DNA of 64,000 nt from Phorcus lineatus (lineage: Eukaryota > Mollusca > Gastropoda > Trochida > Trochidae), in assembly GCA_921293015.1 (NCBI GenBank), contig OV121082.1:44350971-44414970 (forward strand). Direction: 5' to 3'. A model generated the notes under the pieces. That model was not told the origin of the DNA and made no database searches. It saw nothing but the letters and a program-made list of their open reading frames with translations. Shown here piece by piece: positions 11,801 to 25,079 of the stretch. The translations under genes and the position numbers were made by a program. The first letter of the stretch is position 1. Every line of letters starts with the position of its first letter.

Positions 11801-14800
11801 GTGTCTTGAATTAGCAAGAAAACAATGGCGAATTACAACGAATCTCCCTCTCATAAAAGTCGGTACTGGCCCTAGCTTAATGTGTTTCTTCGTCAAGGGT
11901 ATAAAATCTCTGACTTGATCAGCAATTCCTTCTTTGATGATGCTGGCTTTGACAAAATGACAAATTCCTTTTACTTTACGAGACTAATATCCCAAATGCA
12001 GTCATTATCTCCCAGAAACATTTCTTTTTGATGAAAGAAACACATGGTTTTATATCATTTTAATGTCTTATGTCTCATTCTGTAGCTAATGTGAAATGAC
12101 AAAATTTGTAAAAGGTCAAGGAAAAATCTTGCTGATTTAAAACAATTTATTTTCATCATATTTCTTTATGGTTCATAAATGTATTTTAAAAGTTTTAATT
12201 TCCAAACTTAAATCCACATCTTCTTTTTTTCCTCTCTAATATTATGATCAATCTTTTCTTCTTTGTACAACAAAATCAACTTGTAAAGATCAATTATTAC
12301 AAAGGTAGTCAAAGATTTTTGTAAGAATTTCTTTAACCATTATGAGAATGATATGCAACCACACAACTAATCTGTTACTCATTACCTAAATTCCACATTA
12401 TCTGAAGCTATGGGAAACCTAAGATTTACCCTCTTAAGGGGATGCCTTGTTGAGCCTGCTATTGACACTCAAGTGATGACTGATGATAGGCCTGAATCCT
12501 CATTGACTCCTATGAATGTTAAAAAGATACTCAAAGCACAAGCGGCAATGTGGCTTGTCACTCGTCAATCCCCCTTGCGTACCTGAGGACAGATGCCCAG
12601 GTGCAAAAGCAACGTCGGTTCCCATAGGCTCAATGCATGAGATGTGCTTACCTTATGGGGAGTCCGTCAAGCATAACATGGGTGTCACATGGCTATAATT
12701 ACATTACCCATCCAGGTATCAGGTTGCTGCTAAAACGCTACCTTTCCTTTCTCACCTGTGCGTCTTAACATCGTTTTGAAATTCAGGTGGTCGGTGCATC
12801 TTACCTGTGAATGCTCAACTGTCAGTTGGGGATGTGTTGAGAAGAGGTATGATTGTTTGAGGATATAATTCCCCTGTAGAAGACAGGGAATCTCTCAGAT
12901 AGGATGAGTCACTCCCAGATATGCCACACAATGCAGTTCTTATGAGCAAGAAGAGGATTTTTTCTGATATTTTTCACTTCAGCTGAATTTTTCTTACACA
13001 CTATTTCAACATTTTTTTACTCATTTAGTATCAAATTTAAAGCAGTAGATTAAATTTCATCAAACAAGAAGGTGGAAATAACAAATACTACAAATTTCAA
13101 AGTGCTGAAATTCAAATCCTGGTATTCATTTCAGCCAGTGATAAAAATGAAAATTTAAGTTATTTTTACACATTTTTTTCGGAAAGCAGCATTACAGGAA
13201 TTTGCTAAGAGGTATTTCTTTCATAATGTCACCTGCATTTATTTGATATGCATTTGAACATCAAGTCTATAAATCATATCTGATGTTTAAAGTATATTCT
13301 AGCTTACTTTATTTAAGATTGAATATCAAGTGTACTTAAAGGTAGGCTATAGAAGAGATACGAAGTTAATAATACATTTTGATGGGAGTTTATCGTTGGT
13401 ATGTAAGAACATAACATATGATTTATAGGAAGAACATATCATCCCTATCACATAGACATATGTTTTTGTAACCATAACACCCAAAAATATAGCTAGATGT
13501 CAAAATGAAGTTTTAATTGTTTATTTATAATGTATTTCAAATGGTAAAATGGTAAACTGTTAAGAGAAACTGGACGAAAGTTTGCTTGTTGAACTTTTTA
13601 ATGATAACAAATGAGAGTTAGAGATGTATTTGAAGACACGTTTTGAGATTAGATATACTTACCCTGAAAGTTAAGTTTCCTTTTGAGATTATATACATAT
13701 GATAATAGATTTGCGGCTCAATGGAGGAAATTTTTAGGAATTCATAATTCGCATTTTATGAGCAAAACATTTTTAATGAGACGATGAAATAGATTTTCCC
13801 AGTTGGAAAGGTACTTTCAATAGATCTCCAGCTGATAAGCTATTCCTTACAACAAGCCTTATTCCTTGAGGGTGAATAAAAAAGTGGATTTTAAAGCTTT
13901 ATCTGAGAATCAGATTGCAAACAAACGAGGAACAGTGGTAAATCTGAACAAAATTGAAATGAATTAGAGTGACATATATATTTCTGAAGATATCTAAGGG
14001 AACATTTAATAGCAGATGTTGGTAGATTTATGAGTAGTCATGGGGAGAGTATCATCTCCAAACTACTCCATGGATGATAAAATACAGCCATGCTGATAAC
14101 CTGTGCATGACGGCAGCTCAAGTAGGAAGCAAAAAGTCAGCTTCTATGTAATCAGTAGGAACTGATAAGACTTTTTATATTTCACAAGATTCATGAATCT
14201 AGATTTAGGCATGGGAACCTGTTTTTAGTTAGACTTTTTTATTTGAACCTTACTGCATTATCTTAAAGGAATATGTTATAATTCTCACAAAAAATTCATT
14301 TGATCCATGTTACCAATTATATATCCTTTGAAAATATGTTTTTTAAGTGTTAATCTTCCGTATTTGTTTATTTATGGATGTATAGATGAATAGCGAGCAA
14401 AATCATCATTGAGTTGGAATATGGTTTCAAGTAGTCCTTGCTTGAATTTGACTCCAGTGGGATGTAAACAGTGTTTTCTCTGCATTAAAGAATCTTGTAA
14501 CTTGGAACTAGGTCGCTGATGCTGGCACTGACAGCTAGTTTGGCGAGAATTCTTTGAACAGGTGTGGCTGCCAATGACAGTTAAAACATTCACAACCAAG
14601 AAAAGAGCCAATAGATTAGAAAACATCTACTTTATTTGGCACCATTCTCACAAACATTCCAATTTATCTTTAAAAAAGCATCAAAACAACACAATTCCAG
14701 ATCTCTGGAGGAATAAAAAGCTTTCTGCAGCAATGTCTGTTTCAAGAGTTATATGTTCAGGCATGATCTGATTGAACTCTGAGATAAAGATGATTTAGAG

Positions 14801-17187
14801 TGTGAAATAACAATACACCTCTGCTGACATGTCCCCTACCCCACCTAAGGGACAGGTGTATGATGAGTAAACGATAGGTTCAGGTAACTACAGGTAGAAA
14901 TAACCTGCTGGGTCAGGAATGCACAACCCTGTATCAGACAAACAAGAAAAGTTATTTCGCTGAAATTCTGTCAGTGTAGACTTCTTCATATCGTGAGGTG
15001 TATCTTATCCAAAAAAGGATGAATCAATGATCAGTAAGATGTAAAGGAGTTACATAACCTGATTCTGAAGTAGATGCATCTTCGTTACTGACAGTTGAAG
15101 CAGAAAGAAAGATTTTCTTCACTTTACCACTCAACCTTCAAGTACAGGAAATATTTTCTTAAAAATGGCGCTCATTTAAAACAAAAAGGTTTAGTGAACT
15201 CAAATTGACAGATTACCTGGTAACCGTGGTAACTAAGACACACCTGGCTGTCTGTTGTCACTAGTCTTTGATGTTGAAACGAGCAGGCATTGTTGTCAGT
15301 TTGAAATAGAAGCCTGTGTTCCTACATTGTACAGAAGCTAAGAAAATAGGGAATAACAAGCAGGGTTTTGGATTAGGTTCCGACACTCTTTCAGGAATAT
15401 GCTGAGCTAGAACCACCTTGATCGTAGAATTCCTCACTCAGAGTATTGCTTTGTGTTTGTTAGCTTTGTTCTGTGGATAAACATGTTTGTCTATCAGCTT
15501 GACTGACACTATTCCAAACTGTTGATTGCAGAGGAAAGCAAAACCGCTGCTGACAGGGGGAAATTTGTTACCGTGACAACTTGGGAAAACATTTGGATTC
15601 ATAGTGTAAATGTTTATGGTATTTGCAGGTTGCTGATTATTATGTTACACCTTGGTGATTTTTAAACATGTTGAACGACTTTCTTATGTCAGTTGGTATA
15701 ATAATTCACTCTGTTCTAAGATCCATTAAGAATTGTAAACGATAAAAATGCAAAAATTCATTTATGAAAAAAATTAATGTCAAAATCGTAAAAGATAATT
15801 TCTTGCAAACTTTCTGAGGGTTCTTTTGAAATCCTAATTTAAAAATTCATGATTTATATAATGTGAAATCGAATCATTTTTAACGGATTATGATCCATTG
15901 CATTAGTAGAATTAGCAACTTCAATGAAGTTTGCAGGCAGATTTAGCCTTGCCTTTCTTCTCAATGTGTTCACGGAGTGTGTCAAAAATGAGATCAGCCA
16001 GTCTTGTGTAACAAGATTATTGCACAAAAGGGTTAGTTAATTATGTTCTGCTCTGCAAATCTTAAAAGAGACAGGTGGGAATATCAAAGAACCGAGAGCT
16101 TTTCTAAGCGGTGTAAGCTGCCTGTAAGAGACTTTATATGTGACAAGCTCTCGCTTTCATCTAACCAGGTGAACGACTACCCCTTATTCTTCATCAATTT
16201 CAACTCAAAAACACTTCCAAATCAAATCTACATTATCTACATGTTGGATTTAAAAGGGAGCATATGAAGGCAGGTAGTTTTATGGTCAGGAGCATGTGCC
16301 ATGAAATCTTTTGAAGTTAGTTTGCTTTACTTGGGTAATGTCATCATCAGTGATTCAGGGGACACCCAGGATATTCAGATGGATGCTATTGGCTTTAATC
16401 TGTTTGAAAATTATGATAAAGATCTTTAGCTGTTTCCAAACTTTGAACCAATATTTTGAGACATGTGTGATGTTTTCGCTTGAACAAGCTCTGTTCTAAA
16501 GCTTCAAGCCATTTTCCATTACTCAGATTTGAAATTTAGGTTACATGTAATTTTTTTCTGTGAATAGGCATATGTACTTCACTTACTCCAAGTGAATATA
16601 AGTAAGAAATAAGAATTTCTTTTCATCTAAGTTATTCTATAAACATCATAAACTCTTTTAAGTTTAAGAATTATTTTTGGAAAATAATTCATGTGATTGT
16701 CTTCTCTGGAATAAAAAAAATTAAGCTATTCTCAATTCAGCTGTATACATAGGGTTTGGATTTGAAAAACCAGGAAGGTGAAAGAATCATTATATCAGAT
16801 TAATTCCTTTTTGATGTCTCCAAAGTTCATTTTATGGAACTCTCAACAGACACATCAAATGTACGACATCTATCATATGAATGCACAGAAGAATAGGAGC
16901 ATCAGGGAACTAAAAAGCATGTAGGAATGAAACAAGATTAACTCACATCGAAGGATCTGAGAGCTATCAATTTACACCAGTTTGCTACAAAATCAGCTTG
17001 TCACTACAAGTACTTTGTGAAATAGAAAAAGTAGCGACTGGAATCATCTGTGTGTGCACAGGTCGATCAATACACTCAAGGGGCGAGTAAGTAGACAAAC
17101 TTGTGGAAATGATTCAATTTGTAGCATGGCCCTCGAGTGACTATGGTCGACATTTAGTAGATTTAATTAATCCTGTTGATCTTACAG
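8863..17187 (+). other. unc5: UNC5 intron inside Ig2 (8.3 kb)
   Basis: Phase-0 intron. It contains a diverged tandem array at 10,036-10,510 and a complex stretch near 12,400-12,900. I see no gene, RNA gene or full-length mobile element in the rest. Small open frames (11,391-11,696, 14,372-14,626, 16,043-16,267) show no domain, splice context or family resemblance. Confidence 0.8.
10036..10510. repeat. Diverged tandem array, three units of about 160-190 bp
   Basis: Units starting near 10,036, 10,230 and 10,390 share ctgtggat, gatagagagaag and tgcatactaa(t/a)cagctg in the same order. The first and third are most alike over about 115 bp (gcttgatgagtggatag appears in both) and lie 354 bp apart. 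The middle one is more degraded. The underlying ggatagag motif resembles the purine-rich satellite in the previous intron. Confidence 0.8.
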
Positions 17188-17365
17188 GTTTTTTGGCTGA
17201 AGGACGGAGTGCAGATCGACACGAAGGAAATTAATTTCATCATATCAAGTGAGGGCAACTTGATCATCAACCAGGCTCGTCTTAAAGACACAGGCAACTA
17301 TACGTGTGGTGCCGTGAATCCTGCAACCCGGCGCCTCAGTGATTCTGCCGTGCTCACAGTCTTTG
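17188..17365 (+). CDS. unc5: UNC5 exon: rest of Ig2
   Basis: This exon sits between cttacag and gtaaga, starts in phase 0 and leaves one base. It encodes VFWLKDGVQID, then EGNLIINQARLKDTGNYTC and SDSAVLTVF. The WLKDG tryptophan strand and the DTGNYTC motif are hallmark Ig I-set residues. The vertebrate counterpart is VEWLRNED...LVVRQARLADTANYTC. The second Ig2 cysteine is in NYTC, pairing with the one in the previous exon. With Ig1, this domain forms the netrin-binding part of the receptor. Confidence 0.96.
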
Positions 17366-19237
17366 GTAAGATACTTGCAGCCCTGACTAAGGAATTGTAA
17401 CAGTATTAGGGAAACCTTTGATAATAATTCTCTGTCTCCAATTGTCACACTCGCTTCAGCACTAAATGTGTTAATAACTGTTTGGAGACTTGGGGTCTGT
17501 GATGACCGATTCCATTAAACGCTGACCGGACGTTTTTGGCACATATTGCTGGCAAAATCAGAATGATTGATTAGTTTCTGTGCATGAGTTATTTCAGATG
17601 GTCTGGCCACTTCTGTAAAGTGTTTAACACTCTCTGTGACTTTTTAGTCTATAGTTTGATAGATGCTCATGTCAAAAAGCTTATGATACATGTTCATAGT
17701 AATTGAGGTTGAGGATAACACCTTTTTACTCTCTTTCATCTCCTGAGAAGTATTTATATATGGTCCATAGTGAGCTTTCAGATACTTAATATATTCGTGA
17801 TCTTATCCAATGATAGACAATCAGAAGATGTTTTTGTATTTCATCTGATGTTTCATTAGCTAACTCTATTCACTCACAATAATTTTTCATCTTTTAGAAA
17901 TATTTATAGAACTCTTCGTTGATTTCAGAAACTTCTAGTTGAGTTATCTCTTTTTAGATATATTTTCACAACAGGTATTTTCTTTCTGTAAAAAATGACT
18001 TTGTCATTGGTTGAATCTGTCCATGCCACTTTTCCCCTTGAAATATACATCAATTTAGCAAACATTTAAACAATGAAGTTTGTTTTGATAATGGAATTGT
18101 TTGATAAATAAAGACAAATAGCTTCATTACAAGTCCCACATTGAGCAATTTAAAAGATAAAATTCCCAGGGAGAAATATGCCAAACTTGAAATGTTAATT
18201 AACAAGAGTAATTCTCTGACTAGCATATGGCTGCAGATAAGACTAGTTTACCCCTTCCCCTCCACATTAACAACATTACTGTCAAAATCAAGCAAGATTT
18301 CCATCTTGTACCTCTTTGACACGAATAGGCAAATTACTGGCAGCCCTGCTATTGTTTATGGTAGAGGGATAAATCAAATGTGTGACCCTCTTGCAGTTTC
18401 AAACATTCAAACTCAAAGCTGATAAACTGACTCAAAAAATTCTGTAGGGTTAATGGCTCTGAAGAGATTTCCATTTATCATGGGTTTGTTTATAAGTAAG
18501 ACTAAAGCAGTGATGTTAAGGTCCTGATAAGTACCCAGCTAGCCATGGGTGGTGACCAACCACTCACTGTCTCTAATCATGTCTGTCAACCTGCGCCGCC
18601 CTCAAGGGATAATGTTATCATAATCTGTATAAAAACCTGCTTTACTGCCCAAATACTTTGATACTGTAGTAGGAGCTGAAATTTGTGTGTACAGAGATTA
18701 TCTAATGTTATTGTTATTTAAGGCAAGGGAGTAGGCTCAATGTAAACATCTTTGTGGTCGTTACAGCACTTCTTTAAATCCGAAAATAAATGGAAAAAGA
18801 ACATTTCCTTGCCCTACTCTATTTTCTTTAGCCTCAGGCAATTACCCTTTAAGAAAATTCAGGGATTATCAGAATTGGTTTCTGATTAAACAAGAGATAC
18901 AAGAAACAAACAAATGTAATTTTATGATGTTGAAAAGGTTTATCCAAAATTAATAAAACCTTTCTGTAGGTTTATTTAACCAGAAATAATACTTGATTGC
19001 TTATTAAATTCAAATTCAACAACCAAAATTCTTAGTATTAGACTGAAAGAAGATGGTTTAATATATGTTATTCAATTGAAAAAGTTTACAAGATTGATGT
19101 TTCCCCATGTAACAAGTTCAGGATAAATTGAAGGGGACCAAGGAAACAATTACTTTCAATCAATTTTTAAAAAAAGAGCAGATACTAATTAGAAATATAA
19201 TTTAGAAATGAAATAAATATCATAACATGTTTTCCAG
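17366..19237 (+). other. unc5: UNC5 intron between Ig2 and TSP1-1 (1.9 kb)
   Basis: Phase-1 intron. I see no gene, repeat or RNA element. The open frame 18,141-18,422 has no recognisable domain. Confidence 0.8.
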
Positions 19238-19405
19238 TTAATGGTGGCTGGTCTTCATGGAGTTCTTGGACCGAATGTTCAGCCAAGTGCGGTAAGGGGA
19301 AGCAGCGGCGCACACGCACATGCACCAACCCCGCCCCCCTCAATGGAGGCAAGCCCTGTGTAGGGGAGGCTGGTCAACAGAATACATGCACAGCTATTTG
19401 CTCAG
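19238..19405 (+). CDS. unc5: UNC5 exon: first thrombospondin type 1 repeat
   Basis: A single exon encodes a complete TSP1 repeat, between ttttccag and gtgaga, phase 1-1. It begins V-NGGWSSWSSWTECSAKCG: the WxxWxxW motif (tryptophans usually C-mannosylated) and the CSxxCG motif are present. It continues with TCTNPAPLNGGKPC and ends CTAICS. Six cysteines are in the usual spacing. The vertebrate repeat reads NGGWSTWTEWSVCSASCG...SCTNPAPLNGG. Symmetric phase means the domain can be skipped in frame, as is known for vertebrate UNC5A. Confidence 0.97.
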
Positions 19406-22400
19406 GTGAGATCTAGCCCCACTTATTGCTTACCTTTCTTTATACCCAATGGAGATGGAAACATTTTGTACTCATTTTCATCAAATTTCAAATAGAAAAT
19501 GAAATGTCTTTAGTTCCAATGAAATAGTTATCGTTTGTGAAAAATGAATACAAAATGTTTGATACCCTTATAGGATAGAGAACAGTTTGTAATCATTTCC
19601 CCCTAAAAAAAATGTTCATTAAAGAAATTTGATTGGATATCAATATAATCTTAATGTAAAATTTTAGATTTGTTGGTCAAAATGAAAACAAAATGTTTGA
19701 CATTACCTAGTTCAACTTTCTCTTTAACATTAGGAGCAATGAGATACAGTGAATTTATGCTTGTAGATTTCTAACCTTATTATGAGATGTAAGCATAAGT
19801 ACACTAATATCAGCGACTGTGATACTATACATGACTTGCATGACGTATAGACATATCACAAACCAGCAAGCTGACAGAGGTATGTACTATACGGTCCTAT
19901 CAGTCAAGAATAAGCTCTGGTAAGTATATCTTATAAAATAAGTCATAAAGATTTAAATATCTCATTTTGTTTTCTAATTCTTTTGGTTAAAATTGATTTT
20001 TTTTAATTTTTAAAAAACAAAAAAAGTGAATAAAAACAATAGGTTCCAAAATTAAATTACCTCTAACATTTACTTAGTTTTCCTTGTTGGCAAAATGTTA
20101 AAAAGAAGTGAATGAAAGTTCTTTATAAATTATATAAATAATAACAGACCCTAGATGACACATGACCATAATAAAACAATGTTATGAATGTATAAGATTA
20201 GTTTAACATTGAAAATTACAGGTGACACTAATCTAGGATTAGCTGGAGCTATTTACCTTAAATCATTGCCCCAGGCACACTGTCTGTTCATCACCAGATA
20301 GCTCTCTCGTACACTCAGTACTCTTAGCTCCAGGTAAAGATGTCATACATGACTTATAGACAGGGCTGTAGCAGGGAGACATGCTCTCTCCCTCCCTGTT
20401 TTATGCAAAGCAGGTTTTTAACATGAAATTTCAAATATCTAAATCAAGAATTATTATTTGAAATGAAAACTAAAGAAATTTAAGTTACTATTCTATCTTA
20501 GACACATAACACAATTATTACATAATAACACATATTGACAGGACATAACTATATTCTAATCTTAGTTTTAGACAGAACATATATATAAATCTGTTAACAG
20601 GACATAAACAGGGAGAAATGGTCTCTATAATAACATTACTAATGTGACTCTACCTTTGTTACCAGAATAGATTTAGGCTAAACTTTTGATAATACTTACC
20701 TTTAATGAAAATAAAGTTTTTTTTATCACAAGGTTTTAGAAACAAGTATTTAAACTTGCAATCACCTGCAGCCGAGAGAGATGATGCTTATGGTTATGTT
20801 GTCTTTCAAGTTTTTACAATCAATGGAATATATTCATCAGAAAAAGGAGGTTCTCTTTGTCAATCATTAATAATGATATACTTTGCTTTAATCTAATTAA
20901 TGAAATGATCACATGTAGTCTTTCCATGACAATATCCTTCATTAGCTGAATAATAAGAATTAAAATTAAACATATCGAGGGAAATGTCCAGAATTAATAA
21001 AGAGTTAAAGCTTAAAAGATTAATAGTGGCAATTTATTTGAGGATATTTTTACTCGAGGTTACTGAATGATATTGATGATCTTAGTCGCATGTTCGAAAG
21101 CAATCAAATGATTTTTACAAGAACATTTCTCAGAAAAAGAACAACTTGACACTTTGCTGGCGCCACTGCAAATCAGAATGCAATCTTTAGAGTTACGTCA
21201 TTGTTTGCATGTGTCAAGCACAGAGTAGCGGTTAGTTAAGTCGTAGGTGAGAATGGAAGTGTTCTGTGAACTAGCATGCGGTCCGTCTGATAGACTGCTT
21301 TGTTAGTCCGAGGCTCCAAGAGTCTTCTTCAAAATGGTTTTCAAATCCCTCGGTGTATTGAATCAGCCTGTGACGTTTCTAAATTATTCTACATCTGAAG
21401 AGGTATTTACATTAATGATATTAACAGTTGTTTTTCACCAAGGAAAGAGAGGAACTGATTTCTAAAAGGAATTATCTTGAAATTTGTAATTAAATGCTGT
21501 GATGAAACCATTTACATTAGCAACATAAAAAAAATTCAGTATTTTCATTTATTGAAAACAATTTTTAAAATTCACCATTGCTTTTATATTAGGTGTAAGA
21601 CGATATGATTTTGTAATCATTGGTTTAATGGTCTGAAAAGTTAGGTGTTCAAGATTTCGATGGAAACTTCTTGTTATCTATTTTGCAAGTAGGAAGCTAT
21701 TTCTAGATGAATGCAGCAAAGGTATACACTTACTACAAGATAGGGACTCTAATGGATTCAAAACTTTGATGATGAATTAATGAGTTTATCAGTTTGTGTC
21801 ATTAATCATAATAGGATCTACTTATGAAACTAGTTATATTCTTTTATCTAGAAAGAGCAGAGTGAGCTATCAACAGACTACCTCTTGGTTCTAAGATATG
21901 TTGTTAGGGAAAGATTACCAGCTTGACAAGATGGCCCCCATGGCCTGGAGTTAACCATGACATACATTCATCATCGTTTCCTTTTGAAAGATTTTATCAC
22001 AAATCTGAAAAGTACAATCAAAATGATTTATCTATGCTGTCAGGATGTCATTTTTAAAAACAAAATTCTTTGAATTGCAACTTAAGAGACTTTATTTCAA
22101 AAGCAATCCATTACAATGATTAACAGTAATATGATGTCTTTTGATAAAAAAAATTCTATATTTTGAAAGATTTGTAGTTCTATAGTATCTTTCATCTAAA
22201 GAAATAGAAATTAAATTCATCTTTTTAAGGATTTTGATGTGAAATATGTATTTTTAAAGATCTTCAAAGCAATTCTATATCCCCAGTGAGTTAATAAGGC
22301 TGAGAGATGAGACTAGCTTGTTAGTACCCCTCACATGTAGATAGTTAAACCAGATGAAATTAAGCGCTCTTTACCCAAAGAAAAAAATAACATATATCCC

Positions 22401-24917
22401 AAGATGATAGCAGCACACAGTGGGCCTGGCATATACGTGACTGCAGGCAAACTGGTAGGCACAAGAAAGAAACGACGGCTCCAGTTTATTGCACAGCGTA
22501 TCCCCTCACAGGCCATGCATCAGCAGAGGTAGAGGGGGAAATGGCGAGACTTTGATTAACTCGGCTCCCAAAACAGGCAGGACATTTTCCTAGAGTTGAT
22601 GCAAACTTTGATGGGCTGAGTTTCAGGGTTCATATAAAAAGATTATGTTTCAATTGGTCTGCTACAAGTACAAGTCAGGATCAGAGGAGGGTGTTTTGTT
22701 GTGTCTTGCATCTCAGTCGGCGTGTGCCCCTGTCTAGACTTAAGCCCTTGCTGGTGCCAGCGCCAATATAAGTAATTGACCGGTGATTTTAATCAGGACC
22801 ATATAAACCAAATTTCCCACAATGAAATTGAGCCCAGGATATAAGGCTCTCTAAGGCCCTGTTTTGGACTCTTACATTTGTTTCTAATTTCCTGGCCATT
22901 TCGTTTCTCCCCCCTCTTCTTCATTTCCTGACCCTTGAGCTTCTACCCATGCCCCCTCTTCTCTCCCCCTCCTGCCGTCATTAGTGCTACACATTTCACT
23001 TAATTCCCTAATTTCAACCAATCAGACAAAGATGCACTCTATCATTTTGAGGAGGAATGATGTGGAACTAGTTTAAATGTGACATAGAATAGATACAGCA
23101 TAAATGAATAGTTTTACTTTAACATGAGGAGCTAAAAATGTTTCCAAGTCAAATCAATTAATGCAAACTTGGGCTGTTAAATGAAAAGTTAAGGGATTTA
23201 GTCACTCATTAGATTGATGGTGTCAGTGAGTAATCCTTTTTGGCTTCTTTAATTAAATTACATTTGATTAATTAGCCTGAAGTCGAGTCATCCTGATTAG
23301 TGAGGAGGTATTAGTTTCAAATTGAAATTTGTCTCTGTTTCTGTCTGTCTCACCTTTTTAATTTTAAATCATTTTTTTTTTAAAAATGGAAAATGGCTGT
23401 TAACATTATTCTTATTTTTGCAAGAATACAACTTTCTTAGATGTTATTAGAAAATATTTAATTTTGTAAGAATATAACCTTATTAATTTGTATTAGATGG
23501 TATCTCAGGTTAGTAGTAGTAAAGGTTAGTATATCATATGCTAAAATATATGATACTTAGTAAGCTAATTAGGGTAAAAGATTACAAGAATATTAATTCA
23601 GATTTCATATGGACTATTTTGAAAAATATATTTCTATTGATAATTTCACTCATAACAGTCCTGCACTAAGCAAATCAAAGTGATTATACAAAAACAAGAT
23701 AATAAATAGAAAATAAATGTAAAGCAGATAGTTAACAATTATTAATAGATATTATTAAATATTAGTGTTATAAAAAAATATTATTTAATCAACTCTTACT
23801 ATATCTTCATAGATTTAGTAATAACTGTGAAAAACAATTTAAGAATAAGTATGATAGTCATTGTGTCTCTCTCAAGTAAAAGGTAAGTTATTAAGCTTTA
23901 TTTTTTCAAAGTTTTGTGTAACTACTGTGTCTTTTTGTATAAACAAGTCCTCCTTCACAATTGGGCACTCTGAGTTATGAGATGATTTCAGCCACTGTTT
24001 GGTTCTCTCCTGTTTACCTGAAGTGTGGAATACTAAACCTATACATCACAAATAGTGTTGTTAAACTGGTTTTATTCACCTTGTAGACCATGTAGTTTTC
24101 TTCCCTTATTTTTGAAATTACATATATATTGAATATTTCAAATATTAAATATATTGAATTTCATCTTTGTAGTTTTGTAGAGAGTGTAGTCCTTAGATTT
24201 ATTTAATCCATATGACCCATGTATTGTGCATGACGATCTGTACATTGAACCAACACCAATTGTTGCATGGTTTTGTCATGTACACAAAGAAGGGGACATC
24301 ACTCCCGTTGCACACTTCAGGTAAATATGGATTCAATTTCCTAATGTGGAGGTCAACACATTATCTACATTTCAGACAAGCCTTATTTTGAGGGAGCACT
24401 GTGAACTAATGTGTAATTTTCTTTTTTTTCTCATTTGTATTTATATAGAGTCTCATTTAGATATCGTTGGTTTCATTTCTGTGATGTAATATTTCCTATA
24501 GTATGTATCATTGTGTTTCCTTTGAAAGCACTGTTGTGAAGTTTTTCTGTATATTTTGGTTTGTCACTGCCCACTCTAGCCTATGAACCTGTCTTCCTGT
24601 TGACTGTTGTCATCAACCATCGTCCCTCCGATGTTACAACCTATCATCTGTCAAGGGGACCTTGAATTTAAGGAAAATCATCACTGGATAATATGATTTG
24701 ACATCCTCCAAATTCAAAATCTACATCTCAAAATCAGATGAACTTAAAATACTTTTGGGATCAAAATTTAAACTTTAAACTTCAAATCGTGCTTTGATCA
24801 GAAAGACTTTTCTAACTTCTTCAACTAACCCAAAACTATTGGTCAGGTTTTGGAATTAACACATTAATCCCTATCGCAAAGCTAGCATATTAACGCCGGC
24901 TCCGATATATTTTGTAG
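19406..24917 (+). other. unc5: UNC5 intron between the two TSP1 exons (5.5 kb)
   Basis: Phase-1 intron, strongly AT-rich. No coding exon is apparent beyond the two flanking ones. A more complex region lies at 22,540-23,340 (listed separately). The stretch 23,380-24,200 is low-complexity AT-rich DNA in which I see nothing specific. Confidence 0.75.
22540..23340. promoter_or_regulatory. Possible intronic regulatory block with homeodomain-type sites
   Basis: A less AT-rich, non-repetitive block ending in a cluster of TAAT-core motifs: tttaattaaattac and ttgattaattagcctg near 23,245-23,280, plus tcctgattagtgagg just after. Such clusters are typical of homeodomain or paired-class binding, but they also occur by chance in AT-rich DNA. 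This is inference only. Confidence 0.22.
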
Positions 24918-25079
24918 TTGACGGCCTATGGGCGCCTTGGTCGTCCTGGTCTACTTGTAGTCCCGATTGTATTCACCATCGGCGAAGGTCATGTGACAAT
25001 CCCAAACCGACCAATGGCGGCGATTATTGCAATGGAAATGACCTTGACACCACGAACTGCACGGGGGGACTGTGCAGAG
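24918..25079 (+). CDS. unc5: UNC5 exon: second thrombospondin type 1 repeat
   Basis: This exon encodes the second TSP1 repeat, between ttttgtag and gtacct, phase 1-1. It begins V-DGLWAPWSSWSTCSPDC and continues RRRSCDNPKPTNGGDYC, NGNDLDTTNC and TGGLCR. The vertebrate repeat reads DGSWSPWSKWSACGLDC...NGGEECQGTDLDTRNCTSDLC, so identity and position are clear. As in vertebrates, the second CSxxCG motif is altered (CSPDC). The open frame runs on past 25,079 into the intron, but the phase of the downstream exons requires the donor here. Confidence 0.96.
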
